Assembly: GCA_026014705.1 (NCBI GenBank)
Contig: JAOZHU010000035.1
Coordinates: forward strand, 99,446-163,445
From: Candidatus Bathyarchaeota archaeon
Lineage (GTDB): Archaea > Thermoproteota > Bathyarchaeia > Bathyarchaeales > Bathycorpusculaceae
Direction: 5' to 3'
Length of the DNA stretch: 64,000 nucleotides
Shown: positions 44,263-53,681 of the stretch, in pieces
How positions within the stretch are numbered: the first letter of the stretch is position 1
Layout: every line of letters begins with the position of its first letter
The notes under the pieces: model-generated
Seen by the model: the letters and a program-made list of their open reading frames with translations, nothing else
Told to the model about the DNA's origin: nothing
Databases searched by the model: none
Position numbers and translations under genes: made by a program

Positions 44263-46413
44263 TTGAGAACGAAAGTGAGAACGAAAACCCAAACACTTTC
44301 GGCAGCAATTCTAACACTACTGTTAGCCACCATCTTAACGCTAACTATCAACATTCAACCCGTAAAATCCACAAGCGCAATCACCATAAACACAGACGGC
44401 ACAATCGAACCCCCCACAACCCAAATCCAACGCAACGGCGACACCTATGTGCTAATTGATAACATCACAACCACCATCACAATACGCAGAAGCAACATAA
44501 TATTCAACGGAAACGGCTGCACCATCCAAGGTCAAAGAAGCGGAAGCGCAATAACCATAGAAAACGCCAACACCGTCACGATCCAAAACACCACAATCCA
44601 AGATTTCACCTCCGCAATACGTCTAACCAACACCTACAACAACACAATCACCCGCAACAACATAATCAACAACGACAACGGCATAACCCTTTCAAGCGCA
44701 TCCAACAACATCATCACGGAGAACAACATAACAAACAGCTACCTCAGAGGCATCGAACTCTACAGCGCCTCAGACGCCAATACAATCGCACTCAACAACT
44801 TCACAAAAAACTTCCGAACCATGTTCATCTCCTCATCATCCCACAACAACATCTCTGAAAACAACATCACAGGCAGCGATTACGATGGCATATGCCTCTA
44901 CTGGGCAACAAACAACACAGTCCAAAACAACAACATAACAGACTGCAACTACGATGGCATATGCCTCTACTGGGCAACAAACAACACAATCGCAGATAAC
45001 AACATGGCAGACAACACTCACAACATCGCCCTTTACGGCTCATCCCAAAACACGGTAACAAGCAACACGTTAACAAACAGCAGCGTGAGCATAGACATCT
45101 ACAGCACTTCAGAACACAACACCATTACCAGCAACACCATATTCAACAATGACCAAGGCATCAACATCTACAGCACTACACTTAACACAGTCACAGAAAA
45201 CAACATAACTCACAACAACCGCGGCATCCACCTCTACACCGCCACAAACAACCTCATCAACAAAAACACACTAACAAACAACACATACAACATCTACCTA
45301 TCAGGCTCACACAACAACACCCTCTCAGAAAACACAATAACCCAAAGCCGCCATGCAGGCATATACCTCTACGACTTATCAGAATTCAACACCATTATAC
45401 AAAACAACATTACAGACAACAAAAACGTCGGCATCTACCTCTACTGGTCCCCCAACAACACCATCGCAACCAACACAATAACAGACAACGCATATGACGG
45501 CATCTACTTTTACTGGTCAAACAACAACACCATCACGAAAAACGCCATAGCACGCAACTTCAGAGGCATCTTCTTCTGGTCATCCCACGGCAACACCATA
45601 TCCGAAAACACAAACACACACAACTACGACGGCATCTGCGTCCACGGCGCCGACAACATCATGACAGCAAATACGCTAACAAACAACGACTACGGCATAG
45701 CTCTCCATGGCTCAGGAACACTAATCGAAGCCAACACCATAGCAAACAACACCCACGGCATCAGCCTCTACGACTCAGCCCTCAACAAAATAATCCACAA
45801 CAACCTCATCAACAACACCAACCAAATCCGCCTATCACAATCAACCAGCGCTTGGAACGGCACTTACCCGTCAGGAGGAAACTACTGGAGCAACTACAAC
45901 GGCACAGACGCAGAAAGCGACGCCATCGGCGACACCGCCTACGTCATTGACCAGAACAACCAAGATTACCATCCGCTTACAGCACCCATCTACGCATTCA
46001 GCACCGCCACGATAAACGGAAACTACCAACTCGTTCAAGTAATCAGCAACTCTACAGTTGCAAGTTTCCACTTTGACTCGTCTGAAGGACAGCTTTTGCG
46101 TTTCACTGTGACTGGCACGGATGGTGCGATAGGTTTCTGCAGAGTCATCATTCCGAAAACACTCATGGCATCTTCCAACAGTTGGACAGTAAAAGTGAAC
46201 GACCAAGCAGTAGAGTCAAATGTTCTGTGGGACAACGAGAACACGTACCTCTACTTCACCTATACCCACAGCACAAAAATGATAGAAATAAGCAGCACAA
46301 TCATACCTGAACCATCAACACTCTGGCTACTAATCCTAATCGTGCTCATCGCAATTGCAGCAGCCATAGCTCCAGTAATATATAAACTCAGAAAACCCAA
46401 GAAAACGGCTTAA
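44263..46413 (+). CDS. NosD-like parallel beta-helix, Asn-rich surface protein with C-terminal TM
   Basis: 716-aa ORF; signal peptide, dozens of ~22-24-aa NNTITxNxIxxNxxGIxLYxSxxN coils, GNYWSNYNGTDAESDAIGDTAYVID, LIAIAAAIAPVIYKLRK anchor. Confidence 0.9.
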   Translation: MRTKVRTKTQTLSAAILTLLLATILTLTINIQPVKSTSAITINTDGTIEPPTTQIQRNGDTYVLIDNITTTITIRRSNIIFNGNGCTIQGQRSGSAITIENANTVTIQNTTIQDFTSAIRLTNTYNNTITRNNIINNDNGITLSSASNNIITENNITNSYLRGIELYSASDANTIALNNFTKNFRTMFISSSSHNNISENNITGSDYDGICLYWATNNTVQNNNITDCNYDGICLYWATNNTIADNNMADNTHNIALYGSSQNTVTSNTLTNSSVSIDIYSTSEHNTITSNTIFNNDQGINIYSTTLNTVTENNITHNNRGIHLYTATNNLINKNTLTNNTYNIYLSGSHNNTLSENTITQSRHAGIYLYDLSEFNTIIQNNITDNKNVGIYLYWSPNNTIATNTITDNAYDGIYFYWSNNNTITKNAIARNFRGIFFWSSHGNTISENTNTHNYDGICVHGADNIMTANTLTNNDYGIALHGSGTLIEANTIANNTHGISLYDSALNKIIHNNLINNTNQIRLSQSTSAWNGTYPSGGNYWSNYNGTDAESDAIGDTAYVIDQNNQDYHPLTAPIYAFSTATINGNYQLVQVISNSTVASFHFDSSEGQLLRFTVTGTDGAIGFCRVIIPKTLMASSNSWTVKVNDQAVESNVLWDNENTYLYFTYTHSTKMIEISSTIIPEPSTLWLLILIVLIAIAAAIAPVIYKLRKPKKTA
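44881..44988 (+). repeat. internal direct repeat: 39 identical nt at 69-nt spacing
   Basis: TACGATGGCATATGCCTCTACTGGGCAACAAACAACACA at 44881-44919 and 44950-44988. Confidence 0.9.
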
Positions 46414-46437
46414 CCACCACTGCCGCATGAGTATTGG

Positions 46438-47139
46438 CTACTTTTTCCGAAAACGCGGTATGAATGCTGGAACCTTTGCTTTGTAGCTACGGAATTCTTC
46501 ACCGAACTGCTCTTCCATATCCTTATCTTCCGATTTAGCAAGCCGATAATACAGAAAAGCCAGAATAGGCCACAACGCAAGCGTGATAATCGTTAGCCAC
46601 TGAACATTCAAGCCGAAAGTGATGAGCAGAAACCCCGTGTACTGCGGATGACGCATATAAGCGTAAAGCCCCGAAGTCACAAGCTTGCCCTCTTTGCGAG
46701 CCTTGTGAATTTGTCTCCAGCCAAAAACAATCAAAAGAATCCCAATTAACATGATAACCTTTGAAGCTGGAAAAATGAACGAGTTAAAAAGATAATAAAA
46801 CTGGGATTCACCCATCACGCCTACCAACAGAAATTCAAGCGACAAGAATTTATCGTATCCAAGTGTTCCAGCCAATACGTACATCGTCAACGGAAAACCA
46901 TACATTTCCGCGTACAATGCAACTATGAAAGCAGCATATACGCTACTGGGCAACCTTGTGTTCTTCTTTCTAATAGGAATGAATAGTATGAAAAGCGATA
47001 AAAACACGACGTTTATGGTTATGAGGACCCATTTGTCCCATGTGCCATAGCTGAAGCCTGTGAAAGTGGAGTAATAGAGGAACACAGAAGCCAAGGCTGT
47101 CACAATGATAAACAAAGCTATTTCCTTGAATTTCCCCAT
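46438..47139 (-). CDS. isoprenylcysteine carboxyl methyltransferase / PEMT-family membrane methyltransferase
   Basis: 233-aa ORF; LVTSGLYAYMRHPQYTGFLLITFGLNVQW and C-terminal EEQFGEEFRSYKAKVPAFIPRF. Confidence 0.85.
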   Translation of the reverse strand: MGKFKEIALFIIVTALASVFLYYSTFTGFSYGTWDKWVLITINVVFLSLFILFIPIRKKNTRLPSSVYAAFIVALYAEMYGFPLTMYVLAGTLGYDKFLSLEFLLVGVMGESQFYYLFNSFIFPASKVIMLIGILLIVFGWRQIHKARKEGKLVTSGLYAYMRHPQYTGFLLITFGLNVQWLTIITLALWPILAFLYYRLAKSEDKDMEEQFGEEFRSYKAKVPAFIPRFRKK

Positions 47140-47271
47140 TTACCTTTTCTCCAGCTTATCATTAAAAAGAAAACACTGCCTAAATTTCTCCTTGTGACTG
47201 AGCAGATATAAACCTTGTGTCTTCCGCTCACCCGCAATGTCCGCTTTGACAACCGAAATGCCTCCTAAATT

Positions 47272-47730
47272 TTACTCTGGTGTTGAGCGCTGTTTCGAAT
47301 TTGCATTTGCAGAACGACATTTTGATTTTCGGATTTGACGCAACCGCGTAACAAAGTAGCCGAGAAACGATGGCATAAAAACAATTGTCAAGACTACCGG
47401 AAATATCTTTATGTATGAAATAATCTGTGCGTAACCAATGCCGACTACGGCGAGCAGAAAAACCGCGAAACTGTCATGATAAGTGAAACTTGCCGATGAC
47501 AAGTATCCGAGACTACCCAGCCACATTCCTAAAAAGAGAAAAGATAAGATTTCCGGGACGTGATGCCATGCCCAACCGCGACTAGCTAACGCCTGAATCG
47601 GAAGCACAGGGTTGCCTGCCCAAACCAGAATCATCGCAGAGAAGTAACCTAAAACAACAAGATAGAGCCACGGTTTATCAAGAGCTAAGAAACGAATCAA
47701 GAACCAAGTTATAGGCCCTGTCTTCCTCAC
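47272..47730 (-). CDS. hypothetical membrane protein
   Basis: 152-aa ORF with several TM segments. Confidence 0.55.
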   Translation of the reverse strand: MRKTGPITWFLIRFLALDKPWLYLVVLGYFSAMILVWAGNPVLPIQALASRGWAWHHVPEILSFLFLGMWLGSLGYLSSASFTYHDSFAVFLLAVVGIGYAQIISYIKIFPVVLTIVFMPSFLGYFVTRLRQIRKSKCRSANANSKQRSTPE

Positions 47731-47949
47731 TTCACGTGCCCTTCAACTCTTTGGCTTTGAAGACTTAAAAGACTTTTCAAAAGTGGTTTCACAACTAATT
47801 ATCTCTCCAATCAATATTTGCAGAAACAAACTAGGAAAAAGCCTGCACAGGCAATCGTGAAACGCGGCTTGTTACGCCATTGAAACCTTTAGGCAACATC
47901 GAAAAGGCTTTAACCACTACAGCCTTTACCCTGAATCCGAGGGAACACT

Positions 47950-48552
47950 GTGCCTGAACAAGAAATAGTGCTCAAGCAAGAACCAGGAGTTAAAGCCTAC
48001 AATTCAGAATCTCCCCCGTCAATCGGGTTAAAGGCAGGTGCCTTTGCAGAAGTGGGCACTCTAATACTTACCAACCAGCGATTAGTGTATGTTTCCAAAG
48101 GTGGCGCTTCCAGAGCGGCTGCATGGGCTTTGGGTGGCGCCCTCACCGCAGGAGCAATCGAGAAAAGTGTTTCAAAAGCCGAGTTAGACGATTTGATGCA
48201 GTATGAAGGAAGTTATTACGTTCCTCTCCAAGAAATTACCAGAGTCGAAACTGCGCGCAAGATGGGTTCAGCATATCTCCGTGTGGATAATTGCAGCCAT
48301 GGGCAGAAGCCAAGCCGCTCCTACATTCTGGGAAGCGGCTGGTCGAAAAACGAGGATTGGGTCAACGCCATCAACTCAGCGAAAACTGAATTGCTTTCTA
48401 ATCAGAATGCATCAGCAACAGGTTTTCTTCCTCCGCCTCCCCCGCCACCGCCAGAGCATGCCCCACCAGTTTGCCCATCCTGTGGTAAGCCACTGAGTTA
48501 CATTCACCAGTATCAGAGATGGTACTGCTACAAAGAAAAGAAATACCTGTAG
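47950..48552 (+). CDS. PH/GRAM-like domain protein with proline linker and C-terminal zinc ribbon
   Basis: 200-aa ORF; GTLILTNQRLVYVSKGG, LQEITRVETARKMGSAYLRVD, PPPPPPPPEHAPPVCPSCGKPLSYI. Confidence 0.7.
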   Translation: MPEQEIVLKQEPGVKAYNSESPPSIGLKAGAFAEVGTLILTNQRLVYVSKGGASRAAAWALGGALTAGAIEKSVSKAELDDLMQYEGSYYVPLQEITRVETARKMGSAYLRVDNCSHGQKPSRSYILGSGWSKNEDWVNAINSAKTELLSNQNASATGFLPPPPPPPPEHAPPVCPSCGKPLSYIHQYQRWYCYKEKKYL

Positions 48553-48780
48553 CAACAGCTTCCATTTTTTTCAGCGTTCATGCAATGAAACATTGGCTGC
48601 GTGTATTGTGCAGAAACTGAATAGAATGTTAGCTGACTAGTGATAGCGTCATTCCTGTATTTCAAGTCTTATGTAGCACTGGCAGGTTTGCAGATGCTCG
48701 GCTATTTCACTTGGAAAATATTGTGCTGTTTGGAATAACGTGTTATAAGCTCTGTTTGCTCCCTTTGCGTAAAGGAGACT

Positions 48781-48891
48781 GTGTCAGATTTGAAGTGTCC
48801 TGTTTGCAGTGGAAGGTTAGATATTGACGCTAAATCGAAATCTGCTCAATGCCACGGTTGCGGCTGGAGCAAAATTTTTAAAAGAGAATAA
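48781..48891 (+). CDS. 36-aa double-CxxC zinc-ribbon mini-protein (not in ORF track)
   Basis: VSDLKCPVCSGRLDIDAKSKSAQCHGCGWSKIFKRE, GTG start with AAAGGAG Shine-Dalgarno-like sequence just upstream. Confidence 0.7.
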   Translation: MSDLKCPVCSGRLDIDAKSKSAQCHGCGWSKIFKRE

Positions 48892-48912
48892 TGTTTTCTA
48901 ACGCCTAACCTT

Positions 48913-49653
48913 TTAATGCAGCATCTTATCATGCCAACATCGCTCCAGCGCCGCTGGAAGCTGGTTTAGGCTTTTAATAATTTCATCTGGATGCGTATGT
49001 TCAATCTCTTTTTGTGGTCTTCTTTCGATGTATATCGTCTTCATTCCCATGCTTTTAGGACCCTGAATATCTGCATCAACCGTGTCGCCCACAAAAACCG
49101 TGCTTTCAGCATCCACGCCTAATTTTTCAAGTGCCTTCTGGAAGATTTCTGGGCTTGGCTTCCGCTTGTTAACTGCCCCCGACACAACAACAACATCAAA
49201 AAACCCGGTTAGATTATGCCTCTCCAACAGCTTAAACACGCATTCAGGAATCGCAAAGTTAGACACTATCCCCAACTTGTATTTCCCATGCAGCTTTGCG
49301 ACCGTGCTTTCTGCGTGTTCATCAATGCGCACGTAACGCATAAACTCCTCGCAAAACGCAAGTGTTGCACCGCACACTACACCGCTTGAACCATCAAAAT
49401 TGTAGCCTAAACTTTGCAAGGCATTTACTATTCTTACGTTAAAATGTGGTTCCTCCATTTGCGCGTCAGCCACAGTGTAAAGTGCATCTCGTGCCTTAAC
49501 ATAGGCAGTGCTAAAAACTTTAAATGAAACATTAACGCCGTTCTGAACCAGAAATCTGTGAGTTTTTTTCAGCGAAGGCTGATAGAATGCGTGGTTATGT
49601 TCAATCATCATCAATGTATCGAACATGTCAAATAATACTGCTTTGAGCGGCAT
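48913..49653 (-). CDS. HAD-superfamily hydrolase
   Basis: MPLKAVLFDMFDTLMM motif I, KRKPSPEIFQKALEKLG, VFVGDTVDADIQGPKSMGM; start trimmed from 49731. Confidence 0.92.
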   Translation of the reverse strand: MPLKAVLFDMFDTLMMIEHNHAFYQPSLKKTHRFLVQNGVNVSFKVFSTAYVKARDALYTVADAQMEEPHFNVRIVNALQSLGYNFDGSSGVVCGATLAFCEEFMRYVRIDEHAESTVAKLHGKYKLGIVSNFAIPECVFKLLERHNLTGFFDVVVVSGAVNKRKPSPEIFQKALEKLGVDAESTVFVGDTVDADIQGPKSMGMKTIYIERRPQKEIEHTHPDEIIKSLNQLPAALERCWHDKMLH

Positions 49654-49765
49654 CGAGCTTTTTCCCAGAATCCAAACGTTCCCAAGGTTTAAAACGCTTT
49701 TGTCAATCTTCCTGCTCTTTTCCGTTTGCACAAGGCTACCGCGTTGGATGCTGAATTATCTTCTC

Positions 49766-50674
49766 CTAACTGCTACGTTTAAGATGCTTTCTGGTTTTGT
49801 GCAGCAAAAGATAACACGCTATGGCAATAATAGCTATTGCGGTCATCAGAATTGCCACCTCAATGTAAGACAGCAGCTCTGAAGATTCATCTTGAACGGT
49901 GAAGAGTTCAGGCAGCAAAATTACCTTAAAACCGTTTTCCTTAAGATACTGCATTTGCTCGCGGAAATTCTGAACCGAAATGTACGTTTCCTTTGAGGCT
50001 TCGTCTGAAAGAAAATGATACGTCAAGACGACAACTTCGTCTTCACTTGCGTTGGAAAGGATCTCTTTGAAAACGTCTAAACTCTGATTAGTAATCTGCC
50101 ATGAGCAGATGCGGAATCTTGCGTCTGGGTCAGTATTCTTTAAGGAGTAGACTTGGGGTTTTGCTCCTCTAGCGCATAAGTAACCTGCACTTTTGACATA
50201 GTTCACGATTGTATCGTTCCATTCGCCAAACGGGTAAACAAACGTGTTCACGTCGAATCCCAGTTGCGTCAAAGCGTCTTTTGAAGTAACAATTTCTTCA
50301 TATAGCTGGCTGCTTGTGAGGTTTATCATGTGCGAGTGCGTTTTTGTGTGGCACGCAATATTCATTCCATATGCTTGCAGTTCTTTAAGTTCTTCGATGT
50401 TCATTCTGCTGGCAAAAGTGCCTCTGTCTAACCCGATGCTCTCGGTGGCAATGGCGAAAGAAGCCTTGAGACCGTGTGATTTCAAGATGGGAAACGCAAC
50501 ATCATATTGGTTCTGCCAGCCATCATCAAAGAACAAGCAAACTTTCCGTTCAGCCTCGAATTCTCCAGCAACATGCAGCCTGAGTGAAGCTAAACCTAAG
50601 ACACTTATCGCCATGATGCAAAGCAAAACCGTTAAGCTAATTAGTCGTCTATTCCCCATCCTTTTCCACTTCAT
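49766..50674 (-). CDS. membrane-anchored polysaccharide deacetylase
   Basis: 302-aa ORF; VCLFFDDGWQNQYDVAFPIL, HTKTHSHMINL, FVYPFGEWNDTIV NodB-like motifs; TM at both ends. Confidence 0.9.
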   Translation of the reverse strand: MKWKRMGNRRLISLTVLLCIMAISVLGLASLRLHVAGEFEAERKVCLFFDDGWQNQYDVAFPILKSHGLKASFAIATESIGLDRGTFASRMNIEELKELQAYGMNIACHTKTHSHMINLTSSQLYEEIVTSKDALTQLGFDVNTFVYPFGEWNDTIVNYVKSAGYLCARGAKPQVYSLKNTDPDARFRICSWQITNQSLDVFKEILSNASEDEVVVLTYHFLSDEASKETYISVQNFREQMQYLKENGFKVILLPELFTVQDESSELLSYIEVAILMTAIAIIAIACYLLLHKTRKHLKRSS

Positions 50675-50749
50675 CTTTCAGGTCGAACTCCTAACGCTTG
50701 ATAGAGCGCCTAAACTTCATTCAGACTTATTTTCTCCAAATGCACATGG

Positions 50750-52015
50750 TCAAGATTTATGCCAATTTCCACGTTTACCCATCATGTACTGAATTAATGT
50801 TGTAAATTTGGCGAAGATATTAATGAATCGGAGCAAAAAGTAAAGAGGCATATACCATAGTAGTTGCCGATGATTGTATTTACTGTAAGCGAATTTCAGG
50901 GCTATCGCTTGCTGAGTCAACCCAACGATTAGCACTAGCAGCATGAAAAACGCCAAGTTCAGGAGATAGAATATGCGGTCAGGTGCAAACCAAAAGAAAA
51001 CCACTGTGCTCAGCAATGCTATCAGCTCCAATGCTGCACCCAAAAAACCAGGCACTAGACTGTACCACAAAAACAGCGTCAGCCAACGCTTGTTCCACAA
51101 TAAATCACGGTGAATCGCTAATTGATTATGCAGCCATCCAATTGACCAGCGTAAACGCTGCCGCCAAAACCACTTTAGCGTAGTCGGCGCCAAAGTCGTG
51201 CTCCTTGCTGCATCATCATACCCGATTTTCATGTTTTTCTTTTGCATCTCCAAAGTGAACTCCAAATCTTCAGTTACAGATTTCACTTGTTTCTCATTCA
51301 GCAACTGCCTCAGCACTTCACTCCGATAAAGCCCCATGGGTCCAGGCACAACAGTTACCGCGTTTCCTAACGCTTCTGCTCGCCTCAGAATACCCAAGCC
51401 TTGGCTGTATTCTAGCTGCTGCAAAATCACAAACAATTTATGTTCTTTTACTCCGTCTGAAGGATGAATGTAGCCGCTTGCCGCTAAAGTCATAGTTGAA
51501 TTCATGTAGTCCACGAGCTCTGTCAACCCATGCGACTCCCAACATGTATCCGCGTCAACGATTGCCACGTACTCGCCCATCGCTTTGTTCACTCCACTCC
51601 GCAGCGCTTCAGCTTTGCCTAAATTTGATGTGTGCCGCACAACACGGGTGCGAATATGCCCTAGTTCTTCAGGTTTAGACTTTATCGTGTTCCAAGCTGC
51701 TTCGTAAGTGTTGTCCGTGCTGCCATCGTCAACCACAACAACCTCGATGGCGCCTCGGAATTTCACAGCACAATTGAAGAGACTGTTGAGGCAGTGCGTG
51801 ATGTTTTGCTCCTCATTATAAGCTGGCACGACAAACGAAACCATCGGGTAACTACGCTCAGTTTCGGGTGTTGCCCTCTGTTTCCATGACCAAGCGGCAA
51901 CAAGCAAGAAGCCGCTTACTCCGATGGCGAAAAACACGTACCATGTGTAGAAGAAGTTTAATGGCAAATTCCAAATCAGTGGGGAAGGTTGAGTGGGCGC
52001 AGGGTAGTGTAACAA
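50750..52015 (-). CDS. family 2 processive-type glycosyltransferase, membrane
   Basis: 421-aa ORF; VSFVVPAYNEEQNI, VVVDDGSTDNTYE, AIVDADTCWE, VTEDLEFTLEM, QRLRWSIGW (QxxRW) motif. Confidence 0.93.
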   Translation of the reverse strand: MLHYPAPTQPSPLIWNLPLNFFYTWYVFFAIGVSGFLLVAAWSWKQRATPETERSYPMVSFVVPAYNEEQNITHCLNSLFNCAVKFRGAIEVVVVDDGSTDNTYEAAWNTIKSKPEELGHIRTRVVRHTSNLGKAEALRSGVNKAMGEYVAIVDADTCWESHGLTELVDYMNSTMTLAASGYIHPSDGVKEHKLFVILQQLEYSQGLGILRRAEALGNAVTVVPGPMGLYRSEVLRQLLNEKQVKSVTEDLEFTLEMQKKNMKIGYDDAARSTTLAPTTLKWFWRQRLRWSIGWLHNQLAIHRDLLWNKRWLTLFLWYSLVPGFLGAALELIALLSTVVFFWFAPDRIFYLLNLAFFMLLVLIVGLTQQAIALKFAYSKYNHRQLLWYMPLYFLLRFINIFAKFTTLIQYMMGKRGNWHKS

Positions 52016-52195
52016 GTCAATTAGTAGGAACCTGACAAGAGGAGGGTAAAATTGCCAAACAATGGCGGCTACTATTAACGGTAAAATAAATAGCCAGCGT
52101 GTCCTCTTGACCTTTGCTCCCTCCTCCTCTTCTGTTTGATTGCCTTCTAGTGTTGTTTAGGTGCGTTAGGCTCATAAAAATGCTTAGTGTCTGGG

Positions 52196-52303
52196 GAATA
52201 TTACATTTGCCAGAATATTACCGCTTGATTTGGCTGCTTGTGTGGTGTGATTCGTGTTTGTGGGGGTGTTTTTACTCTGTTGAGTTGGAAATGGTAATAT
52301 TCC
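52196..52303. promoter_or_regulatory. three copies of GAATATTAC(C), two direct and one inverted
   Basis: GAATATTAC at 52196-52204, GAATATTACC at 52213-52222 (17-bp offset), GGTAATATTC at 52293-52302. Confidence 0.4.
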
Positions 52304-52372
52304 GTGGTGGGAAAAAGCCTTATATTGTGTATCCAGTCATAAGATTTGCTCGTCTGTGCCGGTGATCATTTA

Positions 52373-52489
52373 ATGAGGAGCCATCAAAACATTGAAGAAA
52401 TCCGCTGGCAAGTTGTGAAAGCCATGCTAGATGATTTTCCTGAGTTAAGAGGAAAAGTTAAAAGCTACGTTGAAAAAACAGAAAACTGA
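52373..52489 (+). CDS. possible 38-aa small protein
   Basis: MRSHQNIEEIRWQVVKAMLDDFPELRGKVKSYVEKTEN; amphipathic charged helix; not in ORF track; no strong SD. Confidence 0.35.
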   Translation: MRSHQNIEEIRWQVVKAMLDDFPELRGKVKSYVEKTEN

Positions 52490-52557
52490 ACATTGTTCAA
52501 GTTTCTTTTTTGCTTTTAACAGTCCGGAAAACAGCGTACAAGCTAAGAGAAAACGGT

Positions 52558-52905
52558 TTAAGCCTTTTTGAGTAAGCTCCGTGGAAGCGTCTTAACGCCG
52601 TTTCTGGGTCTTTCAGCGCTTTCATGCCCTTCATCCAACATTATCGCCAGTTCAGCATGCTTCTGGAGAAACTCTGAACCTTTCTCTGTTGCTACATATA
52701 CTTCTTTCTTGTTGACTTCCAGTTTCTCGAGCAATCCCGTTTTCAGCATGTAATCAAGATACTCATTAAGTTGCACAAAACTCAGGTTTGCCTTGTACAT
52801 AACTTGGGTTTTCAAAGTGCCATCCTTGGCTATTTCTAAAATTTGCGCAATTATGCCTAGTTTGTCCCTGCGCTTCGACGCCGTATCTGTTATCCAAGAG
52901 TTCAC
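52558..52905 (-). CDS. archaeal winged-helix transcriptional regulator
   Basis: 115-aa ORF; IIAQILEIAKDGTLKTQVMYKANLSFVQLNEYLDYMLKTGLLEK. Confidence 0.82.
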   Translation of the reverse strand: MNSWITDTASKRRDKLGIIAQILEIAKDGTLKTQVMYKANLSFVQLNEYLDYMLKTGLLEKLEVNKKEVYVATEKGSEFLQKHAELAIMLDEGHESAERPRNGVKTLPRSLLKKA

Positions 52906-53084
52906 TTCTATTACCTTCCTTTAGAGTTGTCTTCTATAATTAAGCTCCACAACAGGCGTTTTAAACCGTGTTTCGCAAGTCTTCATATATCCAATGTGGT
53001 AATACTCTAGAACAATCCTCTACACTCAACCACTAGAGAAGCCTTTATTTTCGACCAATGTAAAATTCAAATCCAGTGAACTCC

Positions 53085-53582
53085 ATGTTAATCGGGATAA
53101 TCTCGGACACGCATGACAACTTGCCTATGGTCAAAAGAGCAGTTGAAAAACTAAACGCCGCCAAAGTATCACTCGTGCTCCACGCAGGCGATTATGTAGC
53201 GCCTTTTGTTATACCAAAATTCAAAGCATTAAACACCAGACTCATTGGCGTTTTCGGCAACAACGACGGCGACCACGAATTATTAAAGAAGAGATGCAGC
53301 GAATGCGAAAACTGCGAAATCCGCGGCAGGTTCGCTGAAATCAACGCAGACGGCTTCAAAATTGCATTGTTACATGGTGATGAGCTTGAACTGTTGGGGG
53401 CACTTGTTAACTGTGGTAACTTTGACGCTGTAGTTCACGGACACTCACACACCGTTGGCGCCAGCAAAAAAGGGAAAACTTTGGTGATTAACCCTGGGGA
53501 AGTCTGCGGTTACTTGACAGGAAAATGTACGCTGGCATTATTGGACACTGCTAGAGGCGAAGCACAAATCGTGGAGCTATAG
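53085..53582 (+). CDS. YfcE-family metallophosphoesterase
   Basis: MLIGIISDTHDNLPMV, LHAGDYV, GVFGNNDGD, VHGHSHTVGASKKGKTLVINPG. Confidence 0.93.
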   Translation: MLIGIISDTHDNLPMVKRAVEKLNAAKVSLVLHAGDYVAPFVIPKFKALNTRLIGVFGNNDGDHELLKKRCSECENCEIRGRFAEINADGFKIALLHGDELELLGALVNCGNFDAVVHGHSHTVGASKKGKTLVINPGEVCGYLTGKCTLALLDTARGEAQIVEL

Positions 53583-53681
53583 CGTTAGTGCGTCTCAGTT
53601 CAAGAATCACGTTTCCGCTTTACGCGGGAAGATAGTTTGTAAGAGACTGTTGTTCTGCAGAGAATATTTATATTAGGCTTC

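Noticed and set aside
44836-45076. Minus-strand ORFs rich in C/V with apparent internal repeats (44836..45021, 44867..45076)
   Set aside because: Antisense shadow of the Asn-rich beta-helix gene; composition reflects the complementary strand of AAC/ACA repeats.
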